Assembly: GCA_947846985.1 (NCBI GenBank)
Contig: CANTUZ010000025.1
Span: forward strand, 11,344,100-11,408,099
DNA: 64,000 bases
DNA from: Fratercula arctica
Taxonomy: Eukaryota; Chordata; Aves; Charadriiformes; Alcidae
Direction: 5' to 3'
Positions within the stretch are counted from its first letter, which is position 1. Every line of letters starts with the position of its first letter. The position numbers were made by a program, and so were the translations under genes. The notes below the pieces were generated by a model. That model did no database searches and had not been told where the DNA came from. It saw nothing but the letters and a program-made list of their open reading frames with translations. Positions 11,281 through 23,387 of the stretch are shown piece after piece.

Positions 11281-12480
11281 GGATTTGCTGTACAGTGCTT
11301 CACCTTGCTCGTTCGCAAATCCACCAAATAATTCATGCGAAACAACCATTTAGAAAAAAAGTCTTTGTTTCTTTGAAACCCTACTGTACAGCTCCATCTG
11401 CCTGACAAATGAATAATCCTTCTTGATACCATTCCTAAACCATTTTTTTTACAGTCGAATTGGAAAGGGGGGGTGGAGGTGGGATTAATCATCTTTAAAA
11501 ATGGAACCCCCTCAAAGAGCCACGGATTCGGCATATTTATTGATTAAAATTAAATGGGTGTCCCGCCGCCCAACCCCCTCCCTCGTGGTTGGATTTAGGA
11601 TAAACTGAGGAATTTCTCAGAACCAAAATCCCATGCAAAATTCTTTGGAATTTAGAGCCTAGATTCGTTTTTTCAAGGGCTAAGTAGCATCAGGCATAAC
11701 TCGTATATCTCAAATCAGTCCTTCATTAGAGGAGGAGGAAGAAGAAGAAAAGCAAGGAGGAGATTTAAGTCCTCGCGGAGAGAGGCCAGTCCCATGCTGC
11801 CCTGGATATCCCTGCAGCGTTTCACTTCCCTCCCGTGCGCGGTCCCTCCCGATTTGTTCCCTGTCGCCGCGTTACAGAGGGCGGGGCAATTATCTGTAAT
11901 TCATTGTTTGTTTGGGAGGGAGAGAGGAGAGGAAGATCAAGTAGCAACTGAAAAGGTTGCAGATTCTCCCCGCCCCCCCCTTCTTCCCCGGAACGATAAA
12001 CAGAGTGGGGAGGCTGTTTAGCCCAAGGTTTCTGCTTTGCTAGCTTTTTCTTTTCTTTTTTTTTTTTTTTTCTTTCCTGTAAGTGCTAATATTTTGTGAC
12101 GACAATGATGATTTTCGCGCGCCTCTGGCAAGGCGCCTTGGGAACAAAGAATATTTGCACCTCTTCTTTTGGACAATCAGCGCCTGTTCACATCAGGCAG
12201 CTTTGCTCTGCCCCCTCCCAGCACCCCTCGGGTTTTGTTTTTCTTCTTTTTTTTTTTTTAAATTTAAATTTCCTAATGGAATTGCTTCTTTCACTCCCTG
12301 CTGTTTTCATAGATGTTTTATTTCCCGCCTTCCCTCCCATTTCCAGACCAAACGAAAGCTTCTCTATCATTCTGGGGAGATGGTGGTGGGTTATTATTAG
12401 AAAGCCAGATTCCCACAGTCAAAAAGGGAGAGAAAGGAAAAAATCTCAGATTTCAATGGAGCCAGGACTCTGCGTCAAAA
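11281..12480. other. non-coding DNA between islands
   Basis: It alternates AT-rich words with short CpG patches and T tracts (12051-12073 and 12247-12260). I recognise no coding sequence. It may contain conserved non-coding elements. Confidence 0.35.
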
Positions 12481-12484
12481 TGTT

Positions 12485-12790
12485 GACGAAGGTGGCGGGC
12501 AACCCATGGCGCCGCCGGGAGGGACACCGCAGCCTCGGCCCCGCACGGTCTGGCCCGGAGGGCTGCGTGCCCCGCAGGCGGCCGAAGATCCAGGGGGCCC
12601 TGCTACCCCCCCAGCCTTTCTTCACCCCTCACCCGTCCCGCTTGGGGTGGTCACCCGGCGCTCGGGTCGGCGCACGCCGCCGCGCCGACCCGCGGGTGTG
12701 GAGGGAGCGACAAGCGCATCGCGGAGTCCCCTGCGGGCACGTGTGGATTGCGCCCCACCACGCGCGGAGCCGTGGGCTTTCTCGTCCGCG
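12485..12790. promoter_or_regulatory. CpG island 3
   Basis: GC-rich and CpG-rich DNA of about 300 bases, bounded by T tracts on both sides (the 3' one at about 12872-12892). Open frames across it, the longest 269 codons from 12096, have low-complexity composition and no recognisable domain. They are treated as composition artefacts. Confidence 0.55.
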
Positions 12791-12892
12791 CATTTGGGCA
12801 GTACACATTTATTTCCTTTACTTAACACAGCAACAAAGGGGGAGAGAGAAGATGCCCAGCGGATGCTTGCCTTTTTTTTTTTTTTTTTTTTT

Positions 12893-13700
12893 AACTCGGA
12901 GATGATGTGAGCACATTTTCGGACGAAAAAATACCAACGATAATTAATGGATTAACGAAAACATTGATATTATTAATTTTTATTATTACTACTACGAAAA
13001 CCCTGGGGCTGTGCTGTCCGGTTCCGAGCCGAGACCTAAACATTTCTTTCCATTTCATAATTTCAAACCGATTGAAGCGCTGGAGCATCAGTTTTTCCCT
13101 TTGTATGTCCTAGTTGTAAATCATGGCTTTGAGATTAGCTAATTACGGCGCATTAATCACTGATAGAAAGGAAATAAATCAAAGCCAGCTTCGAATTTTC
13201 AAACTCACTAGTAAAGACATGCATAGCAACGCTATCTGCAGCAGATAGGTGCTGTTTAAATTACTGAGGCTAACAGAGTAAACCACATCCAAGTCACTTT
13301 AAAAAAATGAAGATTTTATTTATACGTATTAGTTGTGCCGTTAAGTGGAGGTTTGGGAGAATTTTTTCAGTCTAGTTTTGTAAAAAAAGAGTTCCTATAG
13401 TAGCGCAGTCTGAAGCTAGCAACGTTGAAATGGGGAATTAAACTTCCCGTAATAAAAGCAGAACATAGAGGAGACAAACAGAAAGATGTAAAAGAGAGAG
13501 AAATATGCAGATAAAAATCTTGTCAAAAAGACGCATTATATTCTTTTTCCTGTGACTAAATTACACAGAAGTCTGTATAACGACATTCATATTAGACGCT
13601 GTTTTTTCAGCATTTCACTATCCCTCACATCCTTCCTGCTGTCCTCTCTACAGCACAATGCGTTTTGTAGTCATGTCCTCTCAGTATTTTGAAGCATTTA
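12893..13700. promoter_or_regulatory. AT-rich block with clustered homeodomain-type sites
   Basis: It contains many TAAT/ATTA cores, for example GCTAATTACGGCGCATTAATC at about 13138-13158 and further TTAAT/TAATT words through 12940-13350. It sits between CpG islands 3 and 4. The density and setting suggest an enhancer or conserved non-coding element. This is inference from motif words and is not proof of binding. Confidence 0.35.
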
Positions 13701-13879
13701 CCTTCGGGGGCTGGAGTTAGATAAGTACATGCCAGAAAGCAACAAGCCAGCTTCTAGGGGAAGAAATCATGTAGGTCTTCAAAAAAATAGTCTGCAGACG
13801 AAAATTCAGAGCCCCAGCGAGGAGATCTACAAATCCCCCACAGACAAATGCACTCATTCTCTCTCTCTGCCCCAAAAAG

Positions 13880-14065
13880 CACTCCTCTACCTGGAAGGAG
13901 ACATCGCCCACCCCCGCAAGGGCGCTCCCCAGCTCGCAGCCAGCCTTGCCCTCCATACCCCGCGCCCGCTCCCTCGCCTCGCCCGGAGGCCGTACCTTCA
14001 CCGGGCTCCGCAGTCTCTGCCCGCGGCAGCCGGGCTCTCTGACCCACACAACTACCCGAAAAGTG
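13880..14065. promoter_or_regulatory. CpG island 4
   Basis: A short CpG-rich block with C-rich plus strand (CGCCC and GCCCGG words). A 150-codon frame from 13729 crosses it, but the composition matches the island and no motif is seen. Confidence 0.45.
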
Positions 14066-14399
14066 AAGCTGAAGAAGTCTTCATGTTCCGGTCACTACAG
14101 CTAGCACCCTCCACGCTGTCCTTAACCGGGCATCGCTACCAAGTACAAGTGGCTAAGGCTCTGAATACCAAACCCGCCTAACAACACCACCTCCCTCCTT
14201 CCTTTTAAACAAGAACCTTATAATTAATTTTAAGTTACTCCGCATACCGTATCATTAAAAACAGGCTGGGAAACAGCGTCAGACCCCAGGAGCAGGGGGA
14301 TGGGGAAAGGGAGGGTGATTTACATAAAGCTTTATCTTTAGTGCGGGTTGAGCTGGCACAGGTTACAGCGTTAATTGCACCAGATTAATGCGCAGATTG

Positions 14400-14865
14400 G
14401 TCTCCACCGCGCTCCTGCGTCTGGTTTAAACTCAGAGCTGCACTCACCCCTCCATCCGTGGGTCAGCGGTCCCCGCCCCTGAGCCCCTCGGGATAAGACC
14501 CTGCCGCGGCGGCCGTGCTGCCTTTGCGGGGGAAGCGCTTTGCCCCAACCCCCTCCGCCCCCGCCGTCGGGGCGGAGCAGCAGCCCCTTCCCCCGCTGCG
14601 CGGGCGGCGGCGGTGGTGCAGGAGCGCGGCCACGGTGGGCAGAGATATCCTGCAGCTTCCCGCGGTGTCGTACTGTCACCTGTCGGGCCGCGCCAGAGCC
14701 GCCGCCCGCTCCCCACTGCACCCCTGCTCGGCACCAGCCCCTTCCGTAGGTGCTGCTCCCCCACGCAAGCGTCCGCGGCAGCCGGGCGATCCCCGGTGCG
14801 GCGCCCCCAAACTGCCCTTCCACCTCCCATGCCGCAGGTGCCCTGCCCCAATGTCAACGGTGTAA
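14400..14865. promoter_or_regulatory. CpG island 5
   Basis: This is the largest of the five islands, about 460 bases of dense CpG. All six frames are partly open because of the GC content. None shows a zinc-finger, LIM, homeodomain or other recognisable domain. It is a candidate promoter or regulatory island of unknown target. Confidence 0.55.
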
Positions 14866-17089
14866 GGGAGAGTGTGGTGTAAGCGTCACTTTGTGCACAC
14901 CCAGTACGCAGGTGGGGGACAGGGTGCTTCTACCGTCGCCCCTAACTAAATCGGGGGCATGATTTTACCAGGTTGTTGTACAATTCATTAAGTCCACCTG
15001 GCTTTCAGGGAGGGACCTTTTAGACTGCCTTAAGCAGTAGTATGACTAAAAGGCTAGTGAAAGAGGGGAACTAAGGGGCCAGGTTAATACATCCATGTTG
15101 CTTTCTACCTCAGATAGTGTAGTGTACATTATTTTCTTCTGCCTACTTTTTGGTAACCAGATTTGCCACGTTGTGCAAAGTGTACTACTAAGTGTTGCCT
15201 TGATCCAAGACTGCATTTTCCCCTTCACAGTATTGTGGTAGTATACAGCATCTCATTATGATGTACAACTGTGATGACAGTCAGGGATGGGGAGAGGGAC
15301 AAGGGCAGGGAAAGCAGCACTTTTGCTGCCTCAGCACTCCATATAGTTCTCCTTTGTGGAATCTGACGTATGACGCTTGCAGGGTAAGAGGACTAAAAAG
15401 ACCTCATTTTTCAGTAGAATAGTCCTTCCTTAAGAAATTCTGCTTGTGCTGAATGAATTGAGATGATCTTCATTGTTGCTAATATCTAGAATGAACAAAA
15501 TACTATTTTACTTTTAAATTAATGAAATTCTTCATACCTTCAGTATTTGGATTAGTCTGAGAGTAGTTAATTTTGCTTCTTATCTCTCTCTCCCTGAGCT
15601 GGCTGTCTTGGTAGAGCCAGTTGTAGACTGGCAGGGCAGGGATCTAGCTGTGTGTAAATTCATCCCTCTCTGTCCTGACAACGAGGGCCAAAATAGGATG
15701 CCGCAGCAATTAACAATCCAGTATCTGAACATAAGCTTATTTTACCAGCCATTTAAGTTAATAAGGAGGCAGTGGTCATTTCTAGCAGGGGCTGACGTGG
15801 GTAACTGGTTAATCACTGCAGTTAAACCAGGGCTCACCTGTCAGAAACATTACTGAGCGGCTGAGCAGATCCTGATGGCAACCAGGTCTCAGTGGGTCCC
15901 AGAACACAACAGGTTTTTTAAGTCCACTTGCAGCACAAGTTAATGATCATTTTGCCTAATTATTAGTTTGGTATAGTTAGTTATCATTAGCTTGGCATAA
16001 TCAGTTATGATTAGCCATACTTCTGCTTCCATTACTGTGCAAGCAAATGGTACATTACACACTTCAAAGTACTCATTAGCCACAAATGCCATTACAAATA
16101 TCCAGTGGACTTTAAGTTTAGCTTGTGCCTTCCTCTGCTAGTTGCACATATTTGTGTCCTTTCATTAACTCTTTCCTAAAATCTTAAGAGTTGGATTCAT
16201 ACATAAATAGGGATAAAACATGCTCAGAATTTTTACATTTATTCACAGATTAGAAATCCACAGGTCACAGGCACTTGCGGATCAAATATTCTCACATTAA
16301 AGTACTTCAAAATTTGTGGCTGTGTAAACTGCACACAGAGCTGTACTGCCTGTCAATATGTTATCAAGCTGAGCGCAAATGACATTCTGTGCTTTGAAGA
16401 CTGATAGCTCTCGTATCCCTTCTGTTACATCCCCCATCATCCCATTTAAATTAAGAACTTTATTGACCCCTAGGAACTCCACAACAGATTCTTTCCCCAG
16501 GCAAGACAAGGGTTCCCAGCTGACCAAACAATGAGGTGAATGGTTTCTTCATTATTATTGTAGAAGTCTAAAGAATCCTGAGTGCGTTCCTTGATTCTTA
16601 GAATGTATCACAGCAGGAATCGCTCCTAATCACATTTAACTAGGAGTCATTTATTAGAGTCGTCAAGGACTAGCAACTTGAAAGTCTATGGTAATTGCCC
16701 CAGTTTAGGATGTGGCTGTACCAACTAGAAACATCTGTAACAAAATAAATTAGCTAAATAAATTTGACTTGTTTTCCAGCAATCAAATAAAATAGCAAAT
16801 AGACACAATTTTTTTTTCTGCCATCACTACTTCTCTGTTTTCTTTTATTGAAGCTGCTGGAAATAAAATTAAGCTATGAAACTAGTCGTATGATCATTTC
16901 ATCACCTGCTTAGGAGAAAAGCTATATATATGCCTATACACACATGCATGTACATATATATATAAAAATTCTTTTTCTTGCCATGACAAAAGACCTTCTC
17001 CACTAGTCTTGTGTGCAACTGTATAAAAGCTATATAGTGTGTTATAATCCATTTAGGCTACGAGTAAGATGTTTATTACAGGTGAGCAG

Positions 17090-17420
17090 TTTATTAAGTA
17101 TTAGTAATTAACTATTAGTTTATTAACTAATAACTAGTTAACTATTAGTTTATTAACTATTAGTAACGATAATAGATACACAAGTAATAATATCAACAGT
17201 AAAGGCTATTACTACCACATCTATCACAACTACAATAGAAATAACCACTTTCTCCCATGCTTTACATTATATACCTTTGTTTTCTTCATTAATTAACAAA
17301 TTAAATATTAATAAGAATCTCTAAAAATTAAAATAAAATCTCTAAATTTAAATCTCTAAAATTAAATCTCAAAAATTTAAAAATTAATAAGAATCTCTAA
17401 AAAGTATCTCTCAAACATAT
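17090..17420. repeat. AT-rich imperfect tandem and palindromic repeats
   Basis: Near 17110-17165 the words TAACTATTAGT and TTTATTAACTA recur in both orientations. Near 17315-17405 AATCTCTAAAAATTAA-like units recur imperfectly. These are simple expansions of AT-rich DNA. Confidence 0.6.
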
Positions 17421-17819
17421 GCTGACATATAATTAATAACCATTAATGTCTGTCTGTTGAGGGATATTAGTTATTTACCATAAATAAGTAAGTTTAAATT
17501 AGAATAAATTACTTCAGATTATAATATGGTGTGATTTGTGCTGTTTGCCTATCTAGATTTGCTGAAGCCCATTGCGATCTGTTGTGATCTGAAATACCAG
17601 ACAAATTCAGTAGCTGGTGGGCTGGTATTCTTTATATGACTACACCAGAAATTAATTTGGCCCACATGCCAGCTTAATTCAACAAGTCCAAGCTGGGGCC
17701 TCACCTGCTCTCTTTACACTTTGATTGCCCCATATCACTGACATTTCCACTCTGCAACATGTGTCTTTCAGCCACTAATTTTTATTGAGATGTATTAAAG
17801 ATCTACTCAATGTCTTTGC

Positions 17820-17882
17820 CTTTTCAATATTACAATATTCAATATTGTATTACAATACAATATTCAATATTTCAATATCTGT
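17820..17882. repeat. CAATATT repeat cluster
   Basis: The words CAATATT and AATATTG recur about every 10 bases in both orientations and form imperfect hairpins. Confidence 0.7.
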
Positions 17883-19808
17883 GTCCCCCAGGGTTTAGTT
17901 ACACCTTCCGCTCTGTGGCAGAAAAGGCTATTACATCATTTACTTTTATCCATGTTCTTTTTCCTCTGGGGGAGAGGGTTGTGGGAGGATCCTTACAGGG
18001 GTTCATACCCTCCTTCCATTGCTGCTTCATCAGTTCTGCTCCTGAGACAATTCCCTGGGCAAAACTCAGAGAAAGTGGCTCATGAAGAGGCAGCCTTTCC
18101 ACAGGTGAGGGCAGGAGTTAAGTGTAGCAGCCTAATCAGTGATGAACAGGGAAGAAGTGACAAGAGCACTCTCAAGATGGAGAGACTGAGAAGGATGTGG
18201 TTTCATAAAAATCAAGAGTGCTTGGGATCAGGACAGTTAGAAAGCAGCAGTGTGCACTTAACCCCAGAGCATCTGCTCTCTGTGAAAAGTCCAAAGATAA
18301 GAAAAAATAAAAAAATTCCCTTTAGCAAGAAGCAAACCTATTTAGGATAATACATCAGATCTAAGCTTAATACACGACCATTTGTATCCATGGACAGTAC
18401 AATGAACATACATTTTGCTACATTATAAATTTTCTGTGCCAAGTACGATCTGTATTTGCTCAAGCCTGGAGTCTGATCAGGGACTGCAGGAGTTACTACA
18501 ACAGGCAAACTATCTTAGTGCAATTCAGGACAAAAGAAATTACTTCCAACAAATCTGTGGAAATCTGAGGATTTATGCATAACATCATGGCTACATGAAT
18601 AATAGCTCCAATGAGAACCACTGCAATTGATTCTCGTAATTGAAATATGAAGTCTCTTGTATCTTATGGGAAATTTTGCTCTTTCTGACAGAGTTGGGGT
18701 AGATATGGACATTTCTTGCAATTCCAAATCCAGAGCCAATAGCTGAGGGGGGCTGTGAAGTGGGGAGATCCAGAAGATAATAGGGCTCCCTGTCATTTGG
18801 CATTTGCTCAGGAAGAGTATTCCTACAGACACAGTGATTACATCAGAAAAACTCTACTTTTAGCTTCCTTATGGAATTTAAGCCTAAACAAAATCAATAC
18901 ATTGTCCATATGAACCAATAACAAAACAAAAACCAACACATCAAAAGATTACAGTCTTCTAGAAAAGTCTAAATATTCCTGCTCTATTGTGTGCCCAGTG
19001 ACATACTTCTCAAACAGCAGGACAAGTGAGACACAGGTAGAATAAAATGAGAAAAAACACTGGAAAGTTTAACAGTTTGGAGGCAGTCTAGATGTTTCCA
19101 CACAAAAGAGAATCATCAATGTACCTCTAAAATTGCATATAATTTAAACACCAAATAGCCACAAATAAATGTGATGACGATTACTGCTGTATCAAAACAG
19201 TAGCTGTGCAAAGAAGGTAGCCCATGGTAATTGTACAGATTATAGTTAATTCACAGTTTTAACACTGGAGATGTGAGGTAAGGCTTTCTCCTGGGCATAT
19301 GTGAGCAAGAGCTTGTGAAACCCAAGCAAAAATTCAGCAAAACTCCCACAATGTGTACTAAACTATTGCTAAGTAGGATGCTGTATTCAGCAGCCTTAAA
19401 TGTGGGGTAATCATTAAGCATGCCTGTTAAAACTGTTTAGTAGAGTGGTTGTGGTGTAAAAAGAAAAACAACAACTTCTCAGTTTCTTCTTAGTAGCTAT
19501 GCCAAATAGTGCAAATTAATTCTGTATGTTGTATATGCAAGCAATCATTTTCATGAAAGCAGGGAAAATAGCTGTTCCTTAGGGTCAAGCCACTAAAGAT
19601 GTATTACAACATAGATGAGTACTGAATCATTGAAGAAAATAACTAAAAGAGCTGGAATATGGTGCATCTGAGTGTAAAACTTTCCAGTAAGCTTATTTGT
19701 ACAGCGCAACTTCAAGTCACAGTCTATATAGGAAATAAAAAAGCACCAAAGCAAGAAGACAGAGCTCTGAAAAAATGGTCTCCAAACTTTTTTGAACATC
19801 CCCCCAAT

Positions 19809-20743
19809 ATCATAGAATCATAGAACAGTTTGGGTTGGAAGGTACCTTAAAAGGTTGTCTAGTCCAACCTCCCCTGCCATGGTCAGGGACACCTCCCACT
19901 AGACCAGGCTGCTCAAAGCCTCAGCCAGCCTGGCCTTGAACACTTCCAGGGATGGGGCATCCACAACTTCCCTGGGCAACCTGTTCCAGTGCCTCACCAC
20001 CCTCACAGTAAAGAATTTCTTCCTGTTACCTAATCTAAATCTACCCTCTTTCAGTTTGAGGCCATTACCCCTTGTCCTATCACTACACTCCCTGATAAAG
20101 AGTCCCTCCCCATCCTTCCTGTAGGCCCCCTTTAGGTACTGGAAGGCTGCTATAAGGTCTCCCCAGAGCCTTCTCTTTTCCAGGCTAAACAACCCCAACT
20201 CTCTCAGCCTTTCCTCATAGGAGAGGTGTTCCATCCCTCTGATCATTTTTGTGGCCCTCCTCTGGACCCACTCCAACAGGTCCATGTCTTTCCTGTGCTG
20301 AGGACTCCAGAGCTGGATGCAGTACTCCAGGTGGGGTCTCATGAGAACAGAGGAGAGGGGCAGAATCACCTCCCTCGACCTGCTGGCCACGGTTCTTTTT
20401 ATGAAGCTCAGGATATGGTTGGCTTTCTGGGTTGCGAGTGCACATTGTTGGCTCATGTCCAGCTTTTCATCCATCAATACCCCCAAGTCCTTCTTGTCAG
20501 GGCTACTCTCAATCCCTTCATCCCCCAAGGTGTATTGATACCAGGGGTTGCCCCAACCCATGTGCAGGACCTTGCACTTGGCCTTGTTGAATCTCATGAG
20601 GTTCACATGGGCCCACTTCTTGACCTTGTCTGGGTCCCTCTGGATGGCATCCCGTCCCTCAGGCATGTCAACCACACCACAGAGCTTGGTGTTATCTACA
20701 AATTTGCTGAGGGTGCACTCAATCCCACTGTCTATGTCACTGA
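19809..20743 (-). mobile_element. CR1 LINE, minus strand, 3' half of a split copy
   Basis: The CR1 tail in reverse complement starts at 19809 (ATCATAGAATCATAGAA). The ORF2 end reads on the minus strand from 20675 to 19899. The element is cut at 20743 by a second CR1 and resumes at about 22260, as shown by sequence that continues the same RT region. The outer copy is therefore older than the inserted one. Confidence 0.93.
19899..20735 (-). pseudogene. CR1 ORF2 C-terminal part, split element
   Basis: The minus-strand frame from 20675 to 19899 gives 258 residues of the CR1 RT C-terminal region, including SREVILPL and [20 protein letters not shown]. The FADD motif region just upstream (about 20690-20710) reads FVDN, so the catalytic motif is degraded. 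The frame is separated from its N-terminal part by the inserted CR1. Confidence 0.85.
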
Positions 20744-22254
20744 GAGCTCACCAAGCCTCTCTCAATCATTTATCAACAATCTTGGTCAACAGGGGAGGTA
20801 CCAGATGACTGGAGGGTGGCTAATGTGATGCCCATCTACAAGAAGGGTCGGAAGGAGGATCCGGGGAACTACAGGCCTGTCAGTCTGACCTCGGTACCAG
20901 GAAAGATCATGGAGAGGATCATCTTGAGTGAGCTCTCATGGCAAGTGCAGGGCAGCCAAGGGATCAGGGTCAGCCAGCATGGGTTTAGGAAAGGGAGGTC
21001 CTGCTTAGCCAACCTGATCTCTTTCTATGACCATGTGACCCGCCTTCTGGATGCGGGGAAGGCTGTGGGCGTTGTCTATCTGGACTTTGGTAATGCCTTT
21101 GACACCGTCCCCCACTGCATTCTCCTGGAGAAGCTGGCGAGTCATGGCATAGACAAGTGTACTCTTCACTGTGTAAAAAAATGGCTGGATGGCTGTGCCC
21201 AGAGAATTGTGATTAATGGTGTAAAATCCTCTTGGCGGCCGGTCACCAGTGGTGTCCCTCAGGGCTCAGTTTTGGGGCCAGTTTTGTTTAATATCTTTAT
21301 CAATGATCTGGATGAGGGGATTGAGTGCACCCTCAGTAAGTTTGCAGATGACACCAAACTAGGTGGGAGTGTTGATCTGCTTGAGGGTAGGAAGGCTCTA
21401 CAGAGGGACCTGGACAGGCTGGATCAATGAGCCAAGGCCAATTGTATGAGGTTTAATAAGGCCAAGTGCTGGGTCCTGCATTTCGGTGACAACAACCCCA
21501 AGCAACGCTACAGGCTTGGGGAAGAGTGGCTAGAAAGCTGCCCAGCAGAAAAGGGCCTGGGGGTGCTGGTGGGCAGCCAGCTTAACATGAGCCAGCAGTG
21601 TGCCCAGGTGGCCAAGAAGGCCAACAGCATTCTGGCTTGTATCAGGAATAGCGTGGCCAGCAGGAGTAGGGAAGTAATCATGCCTCTGTCCTTGGCACTG
21701 GTGAGGCCTCACCTCGAGTGCTGTGTTCAGTTCTGGGCCCCTCTGTACAAGAGGCACATTGAAGTGCTGGAGTGGGTCCAGAGGAGAGCTACCAAGCTGG
21801 TGAGGGGTCTGGAGACCAAGCCATATGAGGAGAGGCTGAGGGAACTGGGCATGTTTAGTCTGGAGAAGAGGAGGCTGAGGGGAGACCTCATTGCCCTCTA
21901 CAACTACCTGAAAGGAGGTTGTAGAGAGGTGGGTGTTGGCCTCTTCTCCCAAGTGAATAATGACAGGATCAGAGGAAATGGTCTGAAGTTGCATCAGGGG
22001 AGGTTTAGATTAGATATTAGGAAGAATTACTTTACTGAAAGAGTGGTCAGGCACTGGAAGAGCCTGCCCAGGGAGGTGGTTGAGTCACCATCCCTAGAGG
22101 TATTTAAGAAACGTGTAGATTTGGCACTTCAGGGCATGCTCTAGTGACAGAGATTGTCGGGGGTTTTTTTGTGTGTGTATGGTTGGACTCAATGATCTCA
22201 AAGGTCCCTTCCAACCATGAAGATTCTATGATTCTATGATTCTATGATGCTATG
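20744..22254 (+). mobile_element. CR1 LINE, plus strand, nested inside another CR1
   Basis: A 1.5-kb 5'-truncated CR1 runs from the RT N-terminal region to a tail of ATTCTATG repeats at 22223-22254. The 5-mer ACTGA flanks it at 20739-20743 and 22255-22259, and the surrounding minus-strand CR1 sequence joins up when the insert is removed. This is direct evidence of one CR1 inserting into another with a 5-bp target duplication. Confidence 0.92.
20816..22144 (+). pseudogene. CR1 ORF2 RT domain, one stop codon
   Basis: The frame is open from 20816 to 22144 except for a TGA at 21428-21430. The position usually holds Trp in this family, so TGG-to-TGA is likely. It contains [19 protein letters not shown] at the start, the [10 protein letters not shown] block and an intact FADD at about 21341-21352. 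Decay is low compared with the interrupted outer copy. Confidence 0.88.
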
Positions 22255-22259
22255 ACTGA

Positions 22260-22450
22260 TGAAGATATTGAACAGTACTGGTCCCATACGGACCGCTTGT
22301 CACCGATCTCCATCTGGACATTGAGCACTACCCTCTGGATGTGACCACCCAACGAATTCTTCATGCACTGAACAGTCCACTCATCAAATCCATTTCTCTC
22401 CAATTTGGAGAGAAGGATGTTGTGGGAGACTGTGTCAAAGGCCTTTTTCA
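22260..22450 (-). mobile_element. CR1 LINE, minus strand, 5' piece of the split copy
   Basis: The minus strand reads the RT segment [15 protein letters not shown] and onward, which is the part of the RT directly upstream of the piece at 19809-20743. Homology fades at about 22450, which is the 5' truncation point of the older CR1. Confidence 0.88.
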
Positions 22451-22861
22451 CTGTTTTTGTTATTGAGGAAGAGCTCGCTGCTCTTTCCCTACGCAACCAA
22501 TGACAAAACCCACAAAATACTTGCTTTCACTGTGCTAGTTACTTTTACAAGCTAAAGAAGGCTTTGGGCATTGTAAAATATGCATTCTCTGTGCTTTCAT
22601 TTCTTTTTGGTGTATATTACATGTATGGTTGTATGTGTATGTCCTCATCTTCTTTCGGAGTTGTGTTGGTGTACCATGGTTTTGCATGAGTAATGAGTTG
22701 AGAACCGCTGCCCTGCAGCATGTGAAGGGTAATGGAAAAGGGGTTCTTGGAACAGAAGGAAGAACCCAAATCCCACCTCTTGGTTTTTAGCACCAGATAA
22801 ATCGCTACCGTCAGTTCCTGCATCTTTGACACACGGCTGCATCGTGTTCAGAAAGAGGTTT
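22451..22861. other. unique non-coding DNA
   Basis: Nothing recognisable between the CR1 nest and the LTR. Confidence 0.5.
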
Positions 22862-22865
22862 CTAC

Positions 22866-23383
22866 TGTTGTGCGATTTAGTATACTACTTATATAGAACT
22901 TGTTTAGTATAACTTGCTTAGCATTAGTAGCTAAATTTGCTGAAGCCTTAGGCCGCAAGCTGTGAACTTTCACCTAGATATGTTGAACTTCTACCTAGTT
23001 AAGTAAAAGAAGGCCCCAGAGCCAGTCCAAGCTGCAAAATAAGGAAGTTAAAATCATCATCAGAAGCTACAACCTTAGAGATAAGAAAAGAAACGTCCCA
23101 CCTAGAGACAATGAAAGGACCCAATGAAGAACGGGAAGACCCCAGACCCTGATATTACTATTGGTCCAAACTGTCACACGAGGGGTGGGGAACTTAGATT
23201 GTAAGGGTATAATTGCCCAGGGATTTCTTTTTTCAGGGTCCCTCTTCGGAGGCACCCAACTTGAGCTGTAGCACTATTAATAAAAAAGTACTTTTATAGA
23301 ATAATCTATCTTTTGGCTTATCGATTCAGCGGAAACCTAGAGTTGAACCCTGTTATGGTGACTGATGTGTAATTTCCATAACA
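22866..23383 (+). mobile_element. solo LTR of a retrovirus-like element, 518 bp
   Basis: It begins TGTTGTGCG and ends CCATAACA, so it has TGTT/AACA inverted ends. It is flanked by a perfect 4-bp target duplication CTAC (22862-22865 and 23384-23387). A TATA-like word (TATAATT) lies near 23204 and AATAAA at 23279-23284, which fixes the plus orientation. No internal viral sequence is present, so recombination between two LTRs probably removed it. A 4-bp duplication is usual for gamma-type (ERV1) elements. Confidence 0.82.
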
Positions 23384-23387
23384 CTAC

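Larger units (their letters stand above)
14900..19805. other. AT-rich unique DNA without genes
   Basis: No exon, RNA gene or repeat family is recognised over nearly 5 kb. Low-complexity AT patches occur at 16925-16970 (TA-rich), 17090-17420 and 17820-17882. Confidence 0.5.

Noticed and set aside
12096..12905. 269-codon plus-strand frame
   Set aside because: It spans T tracts and CpG island 3, has no domain or splice context, and its length follows from high GC content.
13729..14181. 150-codon frame in CpG island 4
   Set aside because: Pro/Ala/Arg-rich composition typical of GC islands, with no motif and no recognisable homology.
14371..14865. Overlapping frames on both strands in CpG island 5
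   Set aside because: Several frames are open at once, which is expected of stop-poor GC-rich DNA. No LIM, homeodomain or zinc-finger residues were seen.
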